Assembly (NCBI RefSeq): GCF_014651515.1
Contig: NZ_BMXA01000001.1
Location: 1,136,958-1,200,957 of the forward strand
Source of the DNA: Arenicella chitinivorans
Lineage (GTDB): Bacteria; Pseudomonadota; Gammaproteobacteria; Arenicellales; Arenicellaceae
Direction: 5' to 3'
Length of the DNA: 64,000 nucleotides
Shown here: positions 8,163 through 18,500 of the stretch, piece after piece
Position numbering within the stretch: the first letter of the stretch is position 1
How the letters are laid out: each line of letters opens with the position of its first letter
Position numbers and translations under genes: made by a program
The notes under the pieces: model-generated
Told to the model about the DNA's origin: nothing
Databases searched by the model: none
Seen by the model: the letters and a program-made list of their open reading frames with translations, nothing else

Positions 8163-9182
8163 ATGCAGACCATTCTCGCGCCGATGGAGGGCGTCATTGA
8201 TGCCGAGATGCGTGCGTTGTTAACCAGTCTGGGTGGTTTCGATCGCTGCGTTACGGAGTTTGTTCGAGTCACTGAGCAACGACTTCCAGCCAAAGTGTTT
8301 CTGCGGTATGCACCGGAGCTCGAGCAGGGTGGTGTGACACCGTCGGGCGTACCCGTGTATTTGCAACTTTTGGGCGGCAATCCTCGTGCCATGGCCTTCA
8401 ATGCGCAACGCGTGGCGAAACTCGAGCCGGCGGGCATTGATTTAAATTTTGGTTGTCCATCCAAAACCGTAAATCGCAGCGATGGTGGCTCGATATTGCT
8501 TCGAGAGCCACAGCGCGTGTTCGATATTGTTAAAGCGGTTAGAGACGCTGTTGACCCGTCCATACCCGTGACAGCTAAAATTCGGCTCGGCTTCAGCAAT
8601 GCCGATCACCTGCTGGAAATCGCGCATAATATTGCCGTCGCCGGCGCAAACGAACTCTGCATTCATGCGCGTACGCGGGAAGACCGCTACAAACCGCCTG
8701 CATACTGGCATCTGGTTAAGCCTGTCCAACGAACGCACTGCTTGCCAATTACCATCAATGGTGAAATCTGGTCTGTCGAAGATGCATTGCAGGCGCGCGC
8801 GGTCAGTGGTTGTACTGGTGTGATGCTCGGGCGCGGCGTATTGCGTTTTCCGCAGTTGGCAGCACAGTTACGGGCGTATGATTTAGGGCAGGGGTTTGAG
8901 GAGTTCGATTGGTTTGGGCTGCAAAGTCGAATCACCGATTATTTAAATTCTACCCAAAAGCGGCATAAGTATTTTGTTGGTGGTCGCGCCAAACAATGGC
9001 TGGGATTTTTATTGCGCCGATATCCTCAGGCTGGTGAGCTGTTTCATCGAATTAAACGTTTGCGATTCGCTGATGAGGTGTTGGCCGAGTTCGACGCCTT
9101 CGCCGCAGAATCGAAGACAACTGGCTACGCGACAGTGAAAACAGGTCCCGAACCGCATGCCATGGAACTGGTAAAACCATGA
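8163..9182 (+). CDS. dusC: tRNA-dihydrouridine synthase C
   Basis: The chosen ATG at 8163 gives 339 residues starting MQTILAPMEGVIDAEM, which matches the usual DusC N-terminus; a GTG at 8142 would add seven residues unlikely to be translated. FMN-binding TIM barrel features include LAPMEG, the LQLLGG strand, DLNFGCPSKTVN with the catalytic Cys98 (same number as in E. coli DusC), KIRLG, IHARTRED and the GxMLGRGVL phosphate loop. It reduces a specific uridine in the tRNA D-loop (U16 in the E. coli enzyme) with NADPH. The stop codon overlaps the start of the MFS gene (ATGA), so translation is coupled. Confidence 0.92.
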   Translation: MQTILAPMEGVIDAEMRALLTSLGGFDRCVTEFVRVTEQRLPAKVFLRYAPELEQGGVTPSGVPVYLQLLGGNPRAMAFNAQRVAKLEPAGIDLNFGCPSKTVNRSDGGSILLREPQRVFDIVKAVRDAVDPSIPVTAKIRLGFSNADHLLEIAHNIAVAGANELCIHARTREDRYKPPAYWHLVKPVQRTHCLPITINGEIWSVEDALQARAVSGCTGVMLGRGVLRFPQLAAQLRAYDLGQGFEEFDWFGLQSRITDYLNSTQKRHKYFVGGRAKQWLGFLLRRYPQAGELFHRIKRLRFADEVLAEFDAFAAESKTTGYATVKTGPEPHAMELVKP

Positions 9183-10621
9183 CATCACTGGCGCCACCGC
9201 AGGAAGAGGAAATTACCCGCATTGGATTGTCGTTGATCGTTATCCTGGCTGGGTCTTTTTTAGCCCCGTTGTTGATGCATTCAACCACCTTGGCAATTCC
9301 GAGCATGGCGGTGGATTTGGCCCTGAATGCCGAGGCGGTCAGTTTACTAACGCTTGGCCACGTGTTGTGCAGCGCCTGTACGGTGCTGCCCGCAGGTAAA
9401 CTGTCTGATAAATATGGTCGGCGCCGCGTGTACGCCTGCGGCACTATTATTTCCGGGTTAGCTTGCATGCTAGGTGCTGGTGCGAATTCGGCGGTATTAT
9501 TGATTGCCGCGCGATGCTTGCAGGGCGTTGGCGGCGCGCTGATTTTTGCGAGTGCTCTCGCGTTAGTGAACCGCATTCCTCCGCCTGCGCACAAAGCGCG
9601 CGTGATGGGTATCTATATTGCGGTGGCGTACTTAGGGATTGTCGTCGGTCCCCCCTTCGGCGGTATGGTATTGGCGGTCGCCAGTTGGCACTGGGTATTC
9701 CTAATTCCGGGCATATTGTTATTGATAACCGGTCTCGTTGGTTTGTTTGGGCTCGATTGGGAACGTTACGGTAATCGGCAAACGAGATTGCGCGGACTCG
9801 ACACCAGCCTATACGTGCTGTCCTTGAGCTTGATCGCAGTCTCTGTGTTTAAGATGGATGAATTGATCGGACGGTTGACCCTACTGATTGGTCTATTGGC
9901 ATTTATCGGGTTTTGCTGGTTTCAGTCGCATCGTCGCGACCCCTTACTACAAGTCGCGTTGTTTCGCCACAATGCGGTATTCACGGTCATGGGATCGACC
10001 TATTTTTTGGTCTACAGTGCAATTCTAGCGTTGGCATTTACACTGACCTTGTATCTTCAGTACCTGCTTGGCATCGACGCGCTGACTACGGGCTGGATTT
10101 TGTTATCGCAAGCCTTGATGACCGCCTTGATCGCACCTGCTTCTGGTTGGCTGAGTGAACGGTTTAAAGTCCACCAATTGTTGCTGTTCGGCACCTCGTC
10201 CATGGTGCTGGGTATCGCGTGTTTTAATGCGCTGGATGCGGATCAGAGCGTTTGGGTAGTGTTGCTGGGGCTTAGTTTGGTCGGGCTCTCGGTCGGCGTA
10301 ATGGACACGCAAATTATAAATGCCGCACTGAATTCGGTTGCTGCCGAAGATTTGGGTAGCGCCTCAGCCACACTTAATGGGTTGCGTACCATGGGCGGTT
10401 TTGTTGGCGTTGGCCTAGTGTCATTTTTGATGAGTCAGTATTTGGGCAAGCAGGAGATCGTGCCGGCCTTATACCCGGCATTAACCCAAATGTTGCATAG
10501 TTACTTTATAATTTCGACTGTGCTGGTGTCGTTGGCTCTGGCATTGGTGGTTTGGGGATACACACAAGGCTTATATTCTGGTCTCAATACACGTAAACAT
10601 CATGACAAACCCAAACCCTGA
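9179..10621 (+). CDS. MFS transporter, DHA2-like drug/proton antiporter
   Basis: Predicted 480 residues, almost entirely hydrophobic helices; the length and spacing fit the 14-helix DHA2 (EmrB/QacA) family. Motif A is present as GKLSDKYGRRRVY in the loop between helices 2 and 3. A motif-C-like stretch VGPPFGGMV occurs in helix 5, typical of antiporters. The protein would export a hydrophobic or amphipathic compound across the inner membrane using the proton gradient; the substrate is unknown. No membrane-fusion partner (EmrA-like) is next to it. It starts inside the dusC stop (4-nt overlap) and its 3' end overlaps the thioesterase gene by 20 nt, indicating an operon. Confidence 0.88.
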   Translation: MTSLAPPQEEEITRIGLSLIVILAGSFLAPLLMHSTTLAIPSMAVDLALNAEAVSLLTLGHVLCSACTVLPAGKLSDKYGRRRVYACGTIISGLACMLGAGANSAVLLIAARCLQGVGGALIFASALALVNRIPPPAHKARVMGIYIAVAYLGIVVGPPFGGMVLAVASWHWVFLIPGILLLITGLVGLFGLDWERYGNRQTRLRGLDTSLYVLSLSLIAVSVFKMDELIGRLTLLIGLLAFIGFCWFQSHRRDPLLQVALFRHNAVFTVMGSTYFLVYSAILALAFTLTLYLQYLLGIDALTTGWILLSQALMTALIAPASGWLSERFKVHQLLLFGTSSMVLGIACFNALDADQSVWVVLLGLSLVGLSVGVMDTQIINAALNSVAAEDLGSASATLNGLRTMGGFVGVGLVSFLMSQYLGKQEIVPALYPALTQMLHSYFIISTVLVSLALALVVWGYTQGLYSGLNTRKHHDKPKP

Positions 10622-11045
10622 CTGGCTCTATTCTGATCCATTTATTCTGCCTGTTACCGTCGGAGCCGACGCGATCGACAGCTATCAACACGTCAATAAT
10701 TCAGTGTACCTGCGTTGGGTTGATGACTGCGCCAGAGCACATTCACTCGCGGCCGGAATTGACTGTGAACACGCGGTTAGCTTTGGTCATGGTATGGCGG
10801 TGCGAGAGAGCCGCGCCACCTATCTGGCGGCGGCGTTTGAGGGCGAGCAGCTGTTGGTCGGAGCTTGGGTTCTGCGCAACGATCGCAAGCTGCGTATAAC
10901 CCGGCAATTCCAGATTGTGCGCAAAACCGATGCGGCAACACTGGTTACCGCGGAAGTCGATTACGTGTGTATCGACATTCAGTCCGGTAAGCCCGCCAGA
11001 ATGCCCGCCGAATTCCGCGATAACTATATTCCGATTCAAATTTAA
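10602..11045 (+). CDS. Hotdog-fold acyl-CoA thioesterase (4HBT/YbgC-like)
   Basis: Predicted 147 residues, the family size. The signature IDSYQHVNNSVYLRWVDD near the N-terminus (Asp26, His30, Asn32-Asn33) matches the 4-hydroxybenzoyl-CoA thioesterase active-site helix start. The rest has alternating beta strands with a hydrophobic core and no signal peptide. It probably hydrolyses acyl-CoA thioesters in the cytoplasm; chain length unknown. Its start lies within the last codons of the MFS gene, so the two are translated together. A gap of 110 nt without clear terminator follows before the FAD-dependent oxidoreductase. Confidence 0.85.
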   Translation: MTNPNPDWLYSDPFILPVTVGADAIDSYQHVNNSVYLRWVDDCARAHSLAAGIDCEHAVSFGHGMAVRESRATYLAAAFEGEQLLVGAWVLRNDRKLRITRQFQIVRKTDAATLVTAEVDYVCIDIQSGKPARMPAEFRDNYIPIQI

Positions 11046-11155
11046 AGCTCACACAGCGCCCGCATATGACATTTCGATGTGCATTGTGTGGGGCAACGCA
11101 TAAGCGCAGCATCTAACTCTACACTGACCGAGTCAACCTTAACTCGGAGTGTGGA

Positions 11156-12268
11156 ATGGAACAGTGTGATTTAGCAATTGTCGGTGGCAGCTTTGCCGGT
11201 CTCTCGTGTGCACGTGAAGCGGCGCATAATGGATTAGCCACGCAGGTGTTTGAGCGCAAGGTCGCGCCCGGCGCGTACACTCAAAGCACCGGTCTATTCG
11301 TGCAGGAAATCGCCGAGCAAATGGCTTTGCCCGAACGCTTGATCCGGCGTATCACCGGCGTACGTTTGTACGCACCAAATTTAAACTACGTCGACCTTAA
11401 ATCACCGGGCTATGAGTTCATCGCCACCGATACGCCTAAGCTTTTGACTTGGATGGCAGAGCAAGCGCAACAGGCTGGCGCGATTATTTCCGCTTCGGAG
11501 CAGGTGCAAAATGTGGTCCAGTATGCGGATCGTGTTGTCTTGCCAGAGCAGGATACTGCTGCACGGTATCTCGTCGCGGCAGATGGTGCTAACTCCACGG
11601 TGGCCCGCGCACTCGGCCTCGGCACCAACAAAGTGATGCTAAGTGGCGCGGAATACGAAGTCGATGGTTTCCATGACCTGCCGGACGACATGTTGCATGT
11701 ATTTATCAGTAATGAGTACGCGCCGGGCTATATTGGTTGGCTATTTAAGGGCGTTCACAGTGCGCAGTTAGGCATCGCGGTTAAGCCCGGTCATCGAGTA
11801 CGCCTACGCGCATTTTTTGAGCTTCTGAAGCAGCGGTTTGATCCGAACGCCAAGATGCTAAGCGGACGCGGCGGCTATATTCCCTGTGGTGGTGTGGTGC
11901 ATCCCTGGGCCAGAGACAATGCCTGTCTGCTCGGTGACGCCGCCGGTATGGTGTCGCCGCTCACCGCAGGCGGAATCCATCCCAGCATCGAAGTAGGGCA
12001 GCAACTTGGCGCTGCCATCGCCATGCATCTACGGCACGATCTACCACTCCCGCAAGAGCAGATTCGCGCACTGGTCAAAACGTATCCCGTTAAGCGTCAA
12101 CTGCGCAGAATAGCGAATCTGGTGTCGTTCTCGGATCACATAAGCAACCACGTCATCAACAACACCGCATTCCAGCGCGCAGCGCAATTAATATTCTTCC
12201 ACAACCGCGGCCTGTTTTCCAAGCGGGCATGGGGCGAGATTTTATTCTCAAAGGGGCTCGCTCCATAA
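11156..12268 (+). CDS. FAD-dependent oxidoreductase, geranylgeranyl-reductase-like
   Basis: Predicted 370 residues. The N-terminal Rossmann fold has VGGSFAGLSCA (residues 9-19), a dinucleotide-binding loop in which the second Gly of GxGxxG is Ser, and an acidic Glu (VFERK) at the end of the second strand as expected for FAD. YLVAADGANSTVARALG is the DG motif, and LLGDAAGMVSPLTAGGI (Asp261) is the GD motif binding the flavin ribityl chain. This combination belongs to the flavin monooxygenase / geranylgeranyl reductase superfamily; the GGI ending after the GD motif favours the prenyl-reductase side. The substrate is unknown. It may belong to the dusC-MFS-thioesterase cluster, separated by 110 nt. 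Confidence 0.82.
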   Translation: MEQCDLAIVGGSFAGLSCAREAAHNGLATQVFERKVAPGAYTQSTGLFVQEIAEQMALPERLIRRITGVRLYAPNLNYVDLKSPGYEFIATDTPKLLTWMAEQAQQAGAIISASEQVQNVVQYADRVVLPEQDTAARYLVAADGANSTVARALGLGTNKVMLSGAEYEVDGFHDLPDDMLHVFISNEYAPGYIGWLFKGVHSAQLGIAVKPGHRVRLRAFFELLKQRFDPNAKMLSGRGGYIPCGGVVHPWARDNACLLGDAAGMVSPLTAGGIHPSIEVGQQLGAAIAMHLRHDLPLPQEQIRALVKTYPVKRQLRRIANLVSFSDHISNHVINNTAFQRAAQLIFFHNRGLFSKRAWGEILFSKGLAP

Positions 12269-12386
12269 GAATGCTTTTTCATGCTTGAATGGTCGAGTAG
12301 TGCCCAACTGTGCGTGAGTATTGATGAATTTATAGTCAATAAAATCAAATAGATAAATAAATAACTTGAAGTAAATTAACCTGCCT

Positions 12387-12415
12387 TTGACATTAACAAT
12401 TGTTTAGAATATCTT
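12387..12415 (+). promoter_or_regulatory. Candidate sigma70 promoter of the giant gene cluster
   Basis: A perfect -35 TTGACA (12387-12392), a 17-nt spacer and TATCTT (12410-12415, 4/6 match) lie in the AT-rich 261-nt gap before the giant gene. This would leave a leader of about 108 nt. No other good promoter was seen from here to the window end, so it may drive the entire cluster. Confidence 0.45.
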
Positions 12416-12529
12416 ACTACTTTGGTTGGAAATGGAGCGCGCTTGACTCACCAAGTGGTCTCTAACTGAATATTGAATCAGGGTTACACGCCCCGGAAGG
12501 CATAATTGTTTATTTATATGTAAGGGAAT

Positions 12530-15500
12530 ATGAACCTGCTCGTATCCCTTAAGCACTTATTTGACTCACGGTCTGCGCTGTTATTGTTGGCGATTTCCAC
12601 GTTCTCGGCTGTGGCTTCTGCACAGTTGGATATCCGTGTGGCTGACCCTGCGAGTTTGATATCTGCACAACCAGGTCAAATTAGATACCTAGCGCAAATT
12701 GGACGTTGCAGCGATTTGGTCTCGGTGCAGGTCGGTGTGGACGGCGCGACACAGTCTGTTGATCTGGAAGACCTGGTGGCCTTGCCGGAGCAGGGTGATG
12801 CGTGTGTGGCGTATTTTCCAGATGGTTTAAGCACGAGCGATGTGCCGTCGGTGCAGGTAGTTCGACGCAATGATGAACAGGAATCACTTACCGAACAGTT
12901 TCAGAGCGAAACCACCTTACCTTCAATTGAATTCAAGCACGTCGCCATCGTCGGCGATGCAGGAACGCAAAGGCTGGCGGTTACCGTGTCGGCAAATGAT
13001 GACACGGATATTTCGCATGTTGGTTTTGATGTGGTCGGGTTGCGTGCATCGGATTTATCCACAACTGGCGGCGTCATATTTGAAGCCAAGCAACGGGCTT
13101 TTGCTCATACGGATGTGTCCACGCGCGTGTATCCGGATACCGAGGGTCAAAGTCAGTTTACATTGAGTTTGCCGATCAATGGACAGCTCACAAACGAAGA
13201 AATCGCATTCGATGTCGTTGTGTTGGTGGATGCGTCGGTGGTGGACTCCTCGGGCAATCAACGTGCATTGTCAAAGGTTGCATTCACCGGTGACTCCATT
13301 CAAGAAGAGGCACGCGCATTGATACTCCAGACGCAGGAGATCAATATCAGCGACCGACTACAGCGCCCAGTCATTGTCCCTTCGGTCGAATTTCAGTTTC
13401 GCGGCTTGGTGCCGTTATCAGGTGCGGGTAATGGCGTAAGTTATCAGTCGTCGCATCCACACCTGATTGCGGTGACTGCGGCTGGTACTCTGTATGCACT
13501 AGAAGAAACGGGCGCGGAAGACGTTTTTATTACCGTGACGTATCCCGGCTTGCCCAGTGCGCAGGTGCGGGTAATTGCGGACTTTACGCGGGAATTGGCC
13601 GGTCTTGAGTTTGATGGCGTTACCAGTAATGACTTGTTCACGCTAGCGCGGCTGAATTCGTATATCTCGTTGCCGGATCTGCAGGTGGTATTTGACGATG
13701 GTTCAAAGTCACCGCTATCGGGTATCTGGAAACCGATTATTCAGGTGGCCTCGGCGGACAACGCGTACTTGAGTGCGAATAACCAATATCAGCTCAAAGC
13801 CAGTGTCACGATTGATGCAGCCGCACCGGCAATCATTCAAGCCTATGTGCCGAATGTGCCTGAGTTGACGGCCAGTTTAAAAATTGCCGCCAGTGATGCA
13901 CCGCCGACCGTGGCGATTGATGCACCTGTATCCGTACTCTCGGGTACTGAGCTTCGGGTTAAGGCTGCGGTGGAAGACGACGTTGCTGTTCAGCGTGTGG
14001 TGATTCGCATGGACGGCGCGGTGGTCGGGGCGATTGATTCAGCGCCGTATCAGATCGATCTGCCTATTTCTGAACAACTGCAAGGACGAACTCTGGTTTT
14101 TTCAGCCGAGGCGGTTGATTCAGCAGGGCAGAGCACGGTGTCGACAGATCACCAAGTGGTGGTGAGTAAGCCAAGCGTGGTGGCGTTTCCAGACTATGAA
14201 TTCTCTAGACCATTGGATGGTCAGCGCGTGGTTGAGTCTTCACCAACTGTCTTGCAGATTGAGTCCTCGCTCGGTCTGATGCCGGAACCTAAACAACGCA
14301 GCGGCATCACCAGCGTGGATTTCTTTTTTGATGGCAACAAAGTGGGCACGTCGACGTATCCACTGATTGAAATACGTGAATTTTTAGACGCCAATGGTCA
14401 GCCGCAACAGGAGATGTTTGAATTGTGGCAACTACGCACTAACACACCCAATATTGCCACCACCGAAACCTCGCTCGCGGTTGGCGCGCAGGTATCGGTG
14501 CGTGGCGGGTCGCAAAGCGCGCCAAGTCGGTTGCTCCGCATTCTCGAAAATGGGCCGCCTCGCATCAAAATTTTGGCACCGTCCAATGACAGCAGCGCCG
14601 CGGCTGGGGGCGAGCTGAATGTGGCAGTCGAAGTCACCGATGACGCGCTGCATCTAGGGAGTAAGGTTGAGCTATTCATCGATGGCACCGTGTACGCATC
14701 ACAGGACATCAGTAATCCGGAGTTGGTCGAAACCGGCTTGTCAACCCAAACGCGAACGGTGCGTTTTCAGCGGCCGTTAACGAACGAAGACATTGGCAGC
14801 ACGTTACGTCTGCAGGCGCGAATTACAGACTTTCATCAGGAGGTGAACACCTCTGAAGTGGTGAGAGTGCCGGTGAAGGCAGATCAGTCTCCGAGTGTTG
14901 CGATCACCAATCCGACCGAAGGTGGCGCGTTTGTGTCAGGATTGCCAATTCAGCTTCGCGCGACCGCTGCCGATGATTTAGCGATCGACTATGTTGAGTT
15001 TCTGGTCAATGGCCAGAGCGTTGGTGCTGATTCGGTGGCGCCGTATGCTGTGATCTACGAAACAGAAGAAAACCTCAACGTTGAACAGGTATTGCGTGTC
15101 TCAGCGACTGCCTACGATTCTGGCGGGCAGCAAGCGCAAAGCAATACGGTCAAAGTGACGCTCGGGCAAGACCGTGAACCACCGGTCGTGAATATAAGTT
15201 CACCTGTAATTTCAGGCACCGATTCGGGCGACGATATCGCAGGTGTGTTGGAACAAAGCGAATTTGTATTAAAGGTGTCCGGTTTCGATAATGTCGGTGC
15301 CGAATTTGCCCGCATTACTGGCGTCCGTTCGCTTGGCAGTCAGGGCTACTTGCTCACTGGTGACCCGAATGACGTGCTAGAGGGCGAACAGGTTCCGATA
15401 AACGAGATTCCAGGAACGATACGTGCCTATAGTGCTTTAGCATTGGTCAAGTCGCCATCTTTCGATTCCGCACAAGGAAGCCAGTTTAATCGCTACCCAG

Positions 15501-18500
15501 TTAGTTTCTCGGTTGACGACGAGGCAGGGAATCGCTCAACTGCCTCGATCACGGTTGGTGTTTACCGCGATCAGGCGCCAGAAATAGTCAGTTTGGTTCC
15601 AGAAAACACCCTCTATTTTAATCAGGATACGGTGCGGGTCGATATTCTCGCTCGCGATGATAAAGCGGTGTCTCGAATTGAGGTCGACTACCTGATCGAT
15701 GGACAAAAAATACATGGAAACGTGTACAGCGCCGATACTGGTCTCACACCGAAACCGTCGCAACAGCGCCTCGACGAATTTGATTTGCTCAGTGCGGCTC
15801 AACCAATCAATAACCTTGATCAAACCTTGCTAATCGAGGTGCGTGCCTACGATAACAATGCCGCGGTGTCCGAAACCGCGACAACTCAAGTCAGGATTCT
15901 GCAAGACGCCGACGCCCCGAATGCGACGATTTTTGAACCGGTTTCCGGTGGTGTTTTGTACCAAGGCGACACGGTCCAGTTTCGTGTGCGCGCCACCGAT
16001 CAAAGTGGGCTGCAGTCGCTGCGGGTCTTGCGCGGTGCCGAGGTGGTCACTCAATCGGCTTTAACTGGTCAAAATTCCGAACATACATTTAGTTACACCA
16101 TTCCCGTCCAGCCTGAGCTGTCGTTCGAGTTAGAGGTGGTCGACGTACAGGGTAACACCACGAGTCACACGCAGACCTACACGATTGAGCGTGACGCACC
16201 ACCTGAAATTTCAATACGCCAACCTGCCGCAGGCAGTCGCTACATCGAAGGTCAGTGGGTTACTGTAAATGCGTTGGTCAGCGATAACCGACGGCTGAAT
16301 TCGGTACAACTCGACGTGGTTTCAAACGGGACCACGGTGTTCGCTAAAACGTTCAGCGCGAGCGAATCGAACGCGCTCATGGATGCTGGCAACTATTTCA
16401 CAGTCCGTTTTCGTGCGCCAACGGTTCCAGGTGCAGGAAACATCGTGGTCTCGATGTCAGCAACAGATGACAATAATCAGACCCATAGCATCCCTCTGGA
16501 ACTGGATTTTCTAGACGACGCAGAAGCGCCGACCATTACGTATTCCGAGCCAGATCAGGATTTGACGCTACTGCCCGGCGACGCATTTCGCTTGCGCGGG
16601 GTCTCAACCGATAATATCTACATCCAAACCCTGCAAGTCATTTTGGTAGGCGAAAATGAGGAGCGGACGCTCGATTGGGAAACATTGTCGCGCGACGATC
16701 GAATCGAGGAAATCCGTGTTGGCAATACCGACTCATTGGGCTCAGTACTGGTCGGAGAACGTTTTTACACTGAATTCGATGGTCGTGTTCGAATACCAGA
16801 GTCTTTTCTTGACTCGGCTGGTGATACCTATGAGCTCGTAGTCCGCGCCAGTGACTACGGTGTCAATATAGTTGATTCTAATTCAGTAAAACTCACCATC
16901 GCGCATGATGAGGAAGTGCCTGAAATAAAACTGACCAACCCGCCGAGTACTGTGGTGGAACGTCAAATCGTGAAGGTGAGTGGTGAAATCACCGACAATC
17001 TAGGCATTGAGAGCTACAGTGTGTCGGTGCTCGATGGCGATAGTGCTCAGCTTATAGAACAGGTCAGCGGCGAGAACGCCAAGCACATTCCGCTGAATCC
17101 AGAGCAAACCATTGATCTGAACAGTTTTGGCGTAATTCCGGACACTGGTCATGAGTTCAACCTCGATGTTTCAGCGAAAGATCTCAGTGGAAATGAAGGG
17201 CACCTAACTCGGTTGGTGAAGATCGTTAAGGATCAACCACCGAGTGTTGAACTTATGGCTGCGGTGCCCAATGCCAACCTGTTGAAAGGCGGGTTGTTGT
17301 TTACACGTGTTCAAGTCACAGATGATTTAGTTGAAGGTGGTCAAAACACGCTTGATTTGTTGTATAGCTCTATGAGTGGACTGGCGCAGGGTCAAGCACG
17401 AGATCTAAATTTCTTACCAGCTCTCAATCGGCTGGAACATGCGTGGCAGTTTCGTTATCCAGAAGCTCAGGCGTTGAGTGGCCAACTGCACGTTAACGGT
17501 GGTCCGGTTTGGACCTTCAATGCGGGCCAGAGTTCGATCAAGGCGCATTCTATTGACGAGATAAAAACCCTGCAATTCGAGGTAGTCGGACACCAAGTTG
17601 ATTATCAGTTGAACCTGTATTCAAATGACCCGTGTCACATTGAACACGTGCAGATTACGGTAGAGAGCGCAGATTTGGCCGCAGACAGTGGCCAACTCAA
17701 TTTAAATAACTACAACCTCGATGGCTTTGCTGGCCGTATTGTTGTTCGTCCGCGTATCGTCGGACTCGATGATCAGGCACAGTTTTTGAAACAAATTATA
17801 ATCCGCAAAACGGAGCAACCCGCTGACTTAGAGTTTAGTCTCGACAGCAGCGACTTTGGCGTTGGTCGGACTGAGGCACTTACACTTCTGGTTCAGGATC
17901 TGGCTGGCCCTAACGAATCGGCCTTGATAGCCGTGCCACCGAAGACCAGCGTGTCGCGCTTGAAGCAGGTGAGTAATCACGCACTCAAGCTGGTGTCACA
18001 TCCAGATGTAAACGTGCTCAAAATGTTTGCTGCAGCGACGGACCGATTTAGTCACGAGCGTGGTGTGTTTAGCCCTGCCGAGTTATTGACCGTGGATTTA
18101 TCGATTGATGAGACAGATCCGGCAATTCAAATTACCTCACCAGTAGCTGGAACCAATGTGGTACCGGGACAAACGATCGAACTCGGTGTGCTCACTACGG
18201 ATGATTCTTATGTGGTTGAGGATATTCAGTTATTCGACAACGATGGCAAGGTCGCAGAACGAGTTGGTGTATTTCAGTTTGAAGGCGAGTACCCGTTCCA
18301 ATACACCGTGCCGCAAGCACGTCTAGCAGGGGATTTGAATCTCCGCGTCGTCGCGCGTGACCCATCTGGGCGCAAGCGTGCGGCGGAACTGGTGTTGCCG
18401 ATCGTGCCAAATGAAGCCCCCGAGATCAATTTTACGCGTTTTGCTAGCTATGAAGTCAACGATGTCTTTCAAAAAGTCCTGACCGACCCTGAACGACTTA

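Noticed and set aside
9052..9594. 180-residue antisense frame over dusC end and MFS start
   Set aside because: It overlaps two well supported genes and shows no family signature or ribosome site.
12387..12410. TTGACA with TAGAAT as the promoter of the giant gene
   Set aside because: The spacer is only 12 nt; the same -35 with TATCTT at 17 nt is more plausible.
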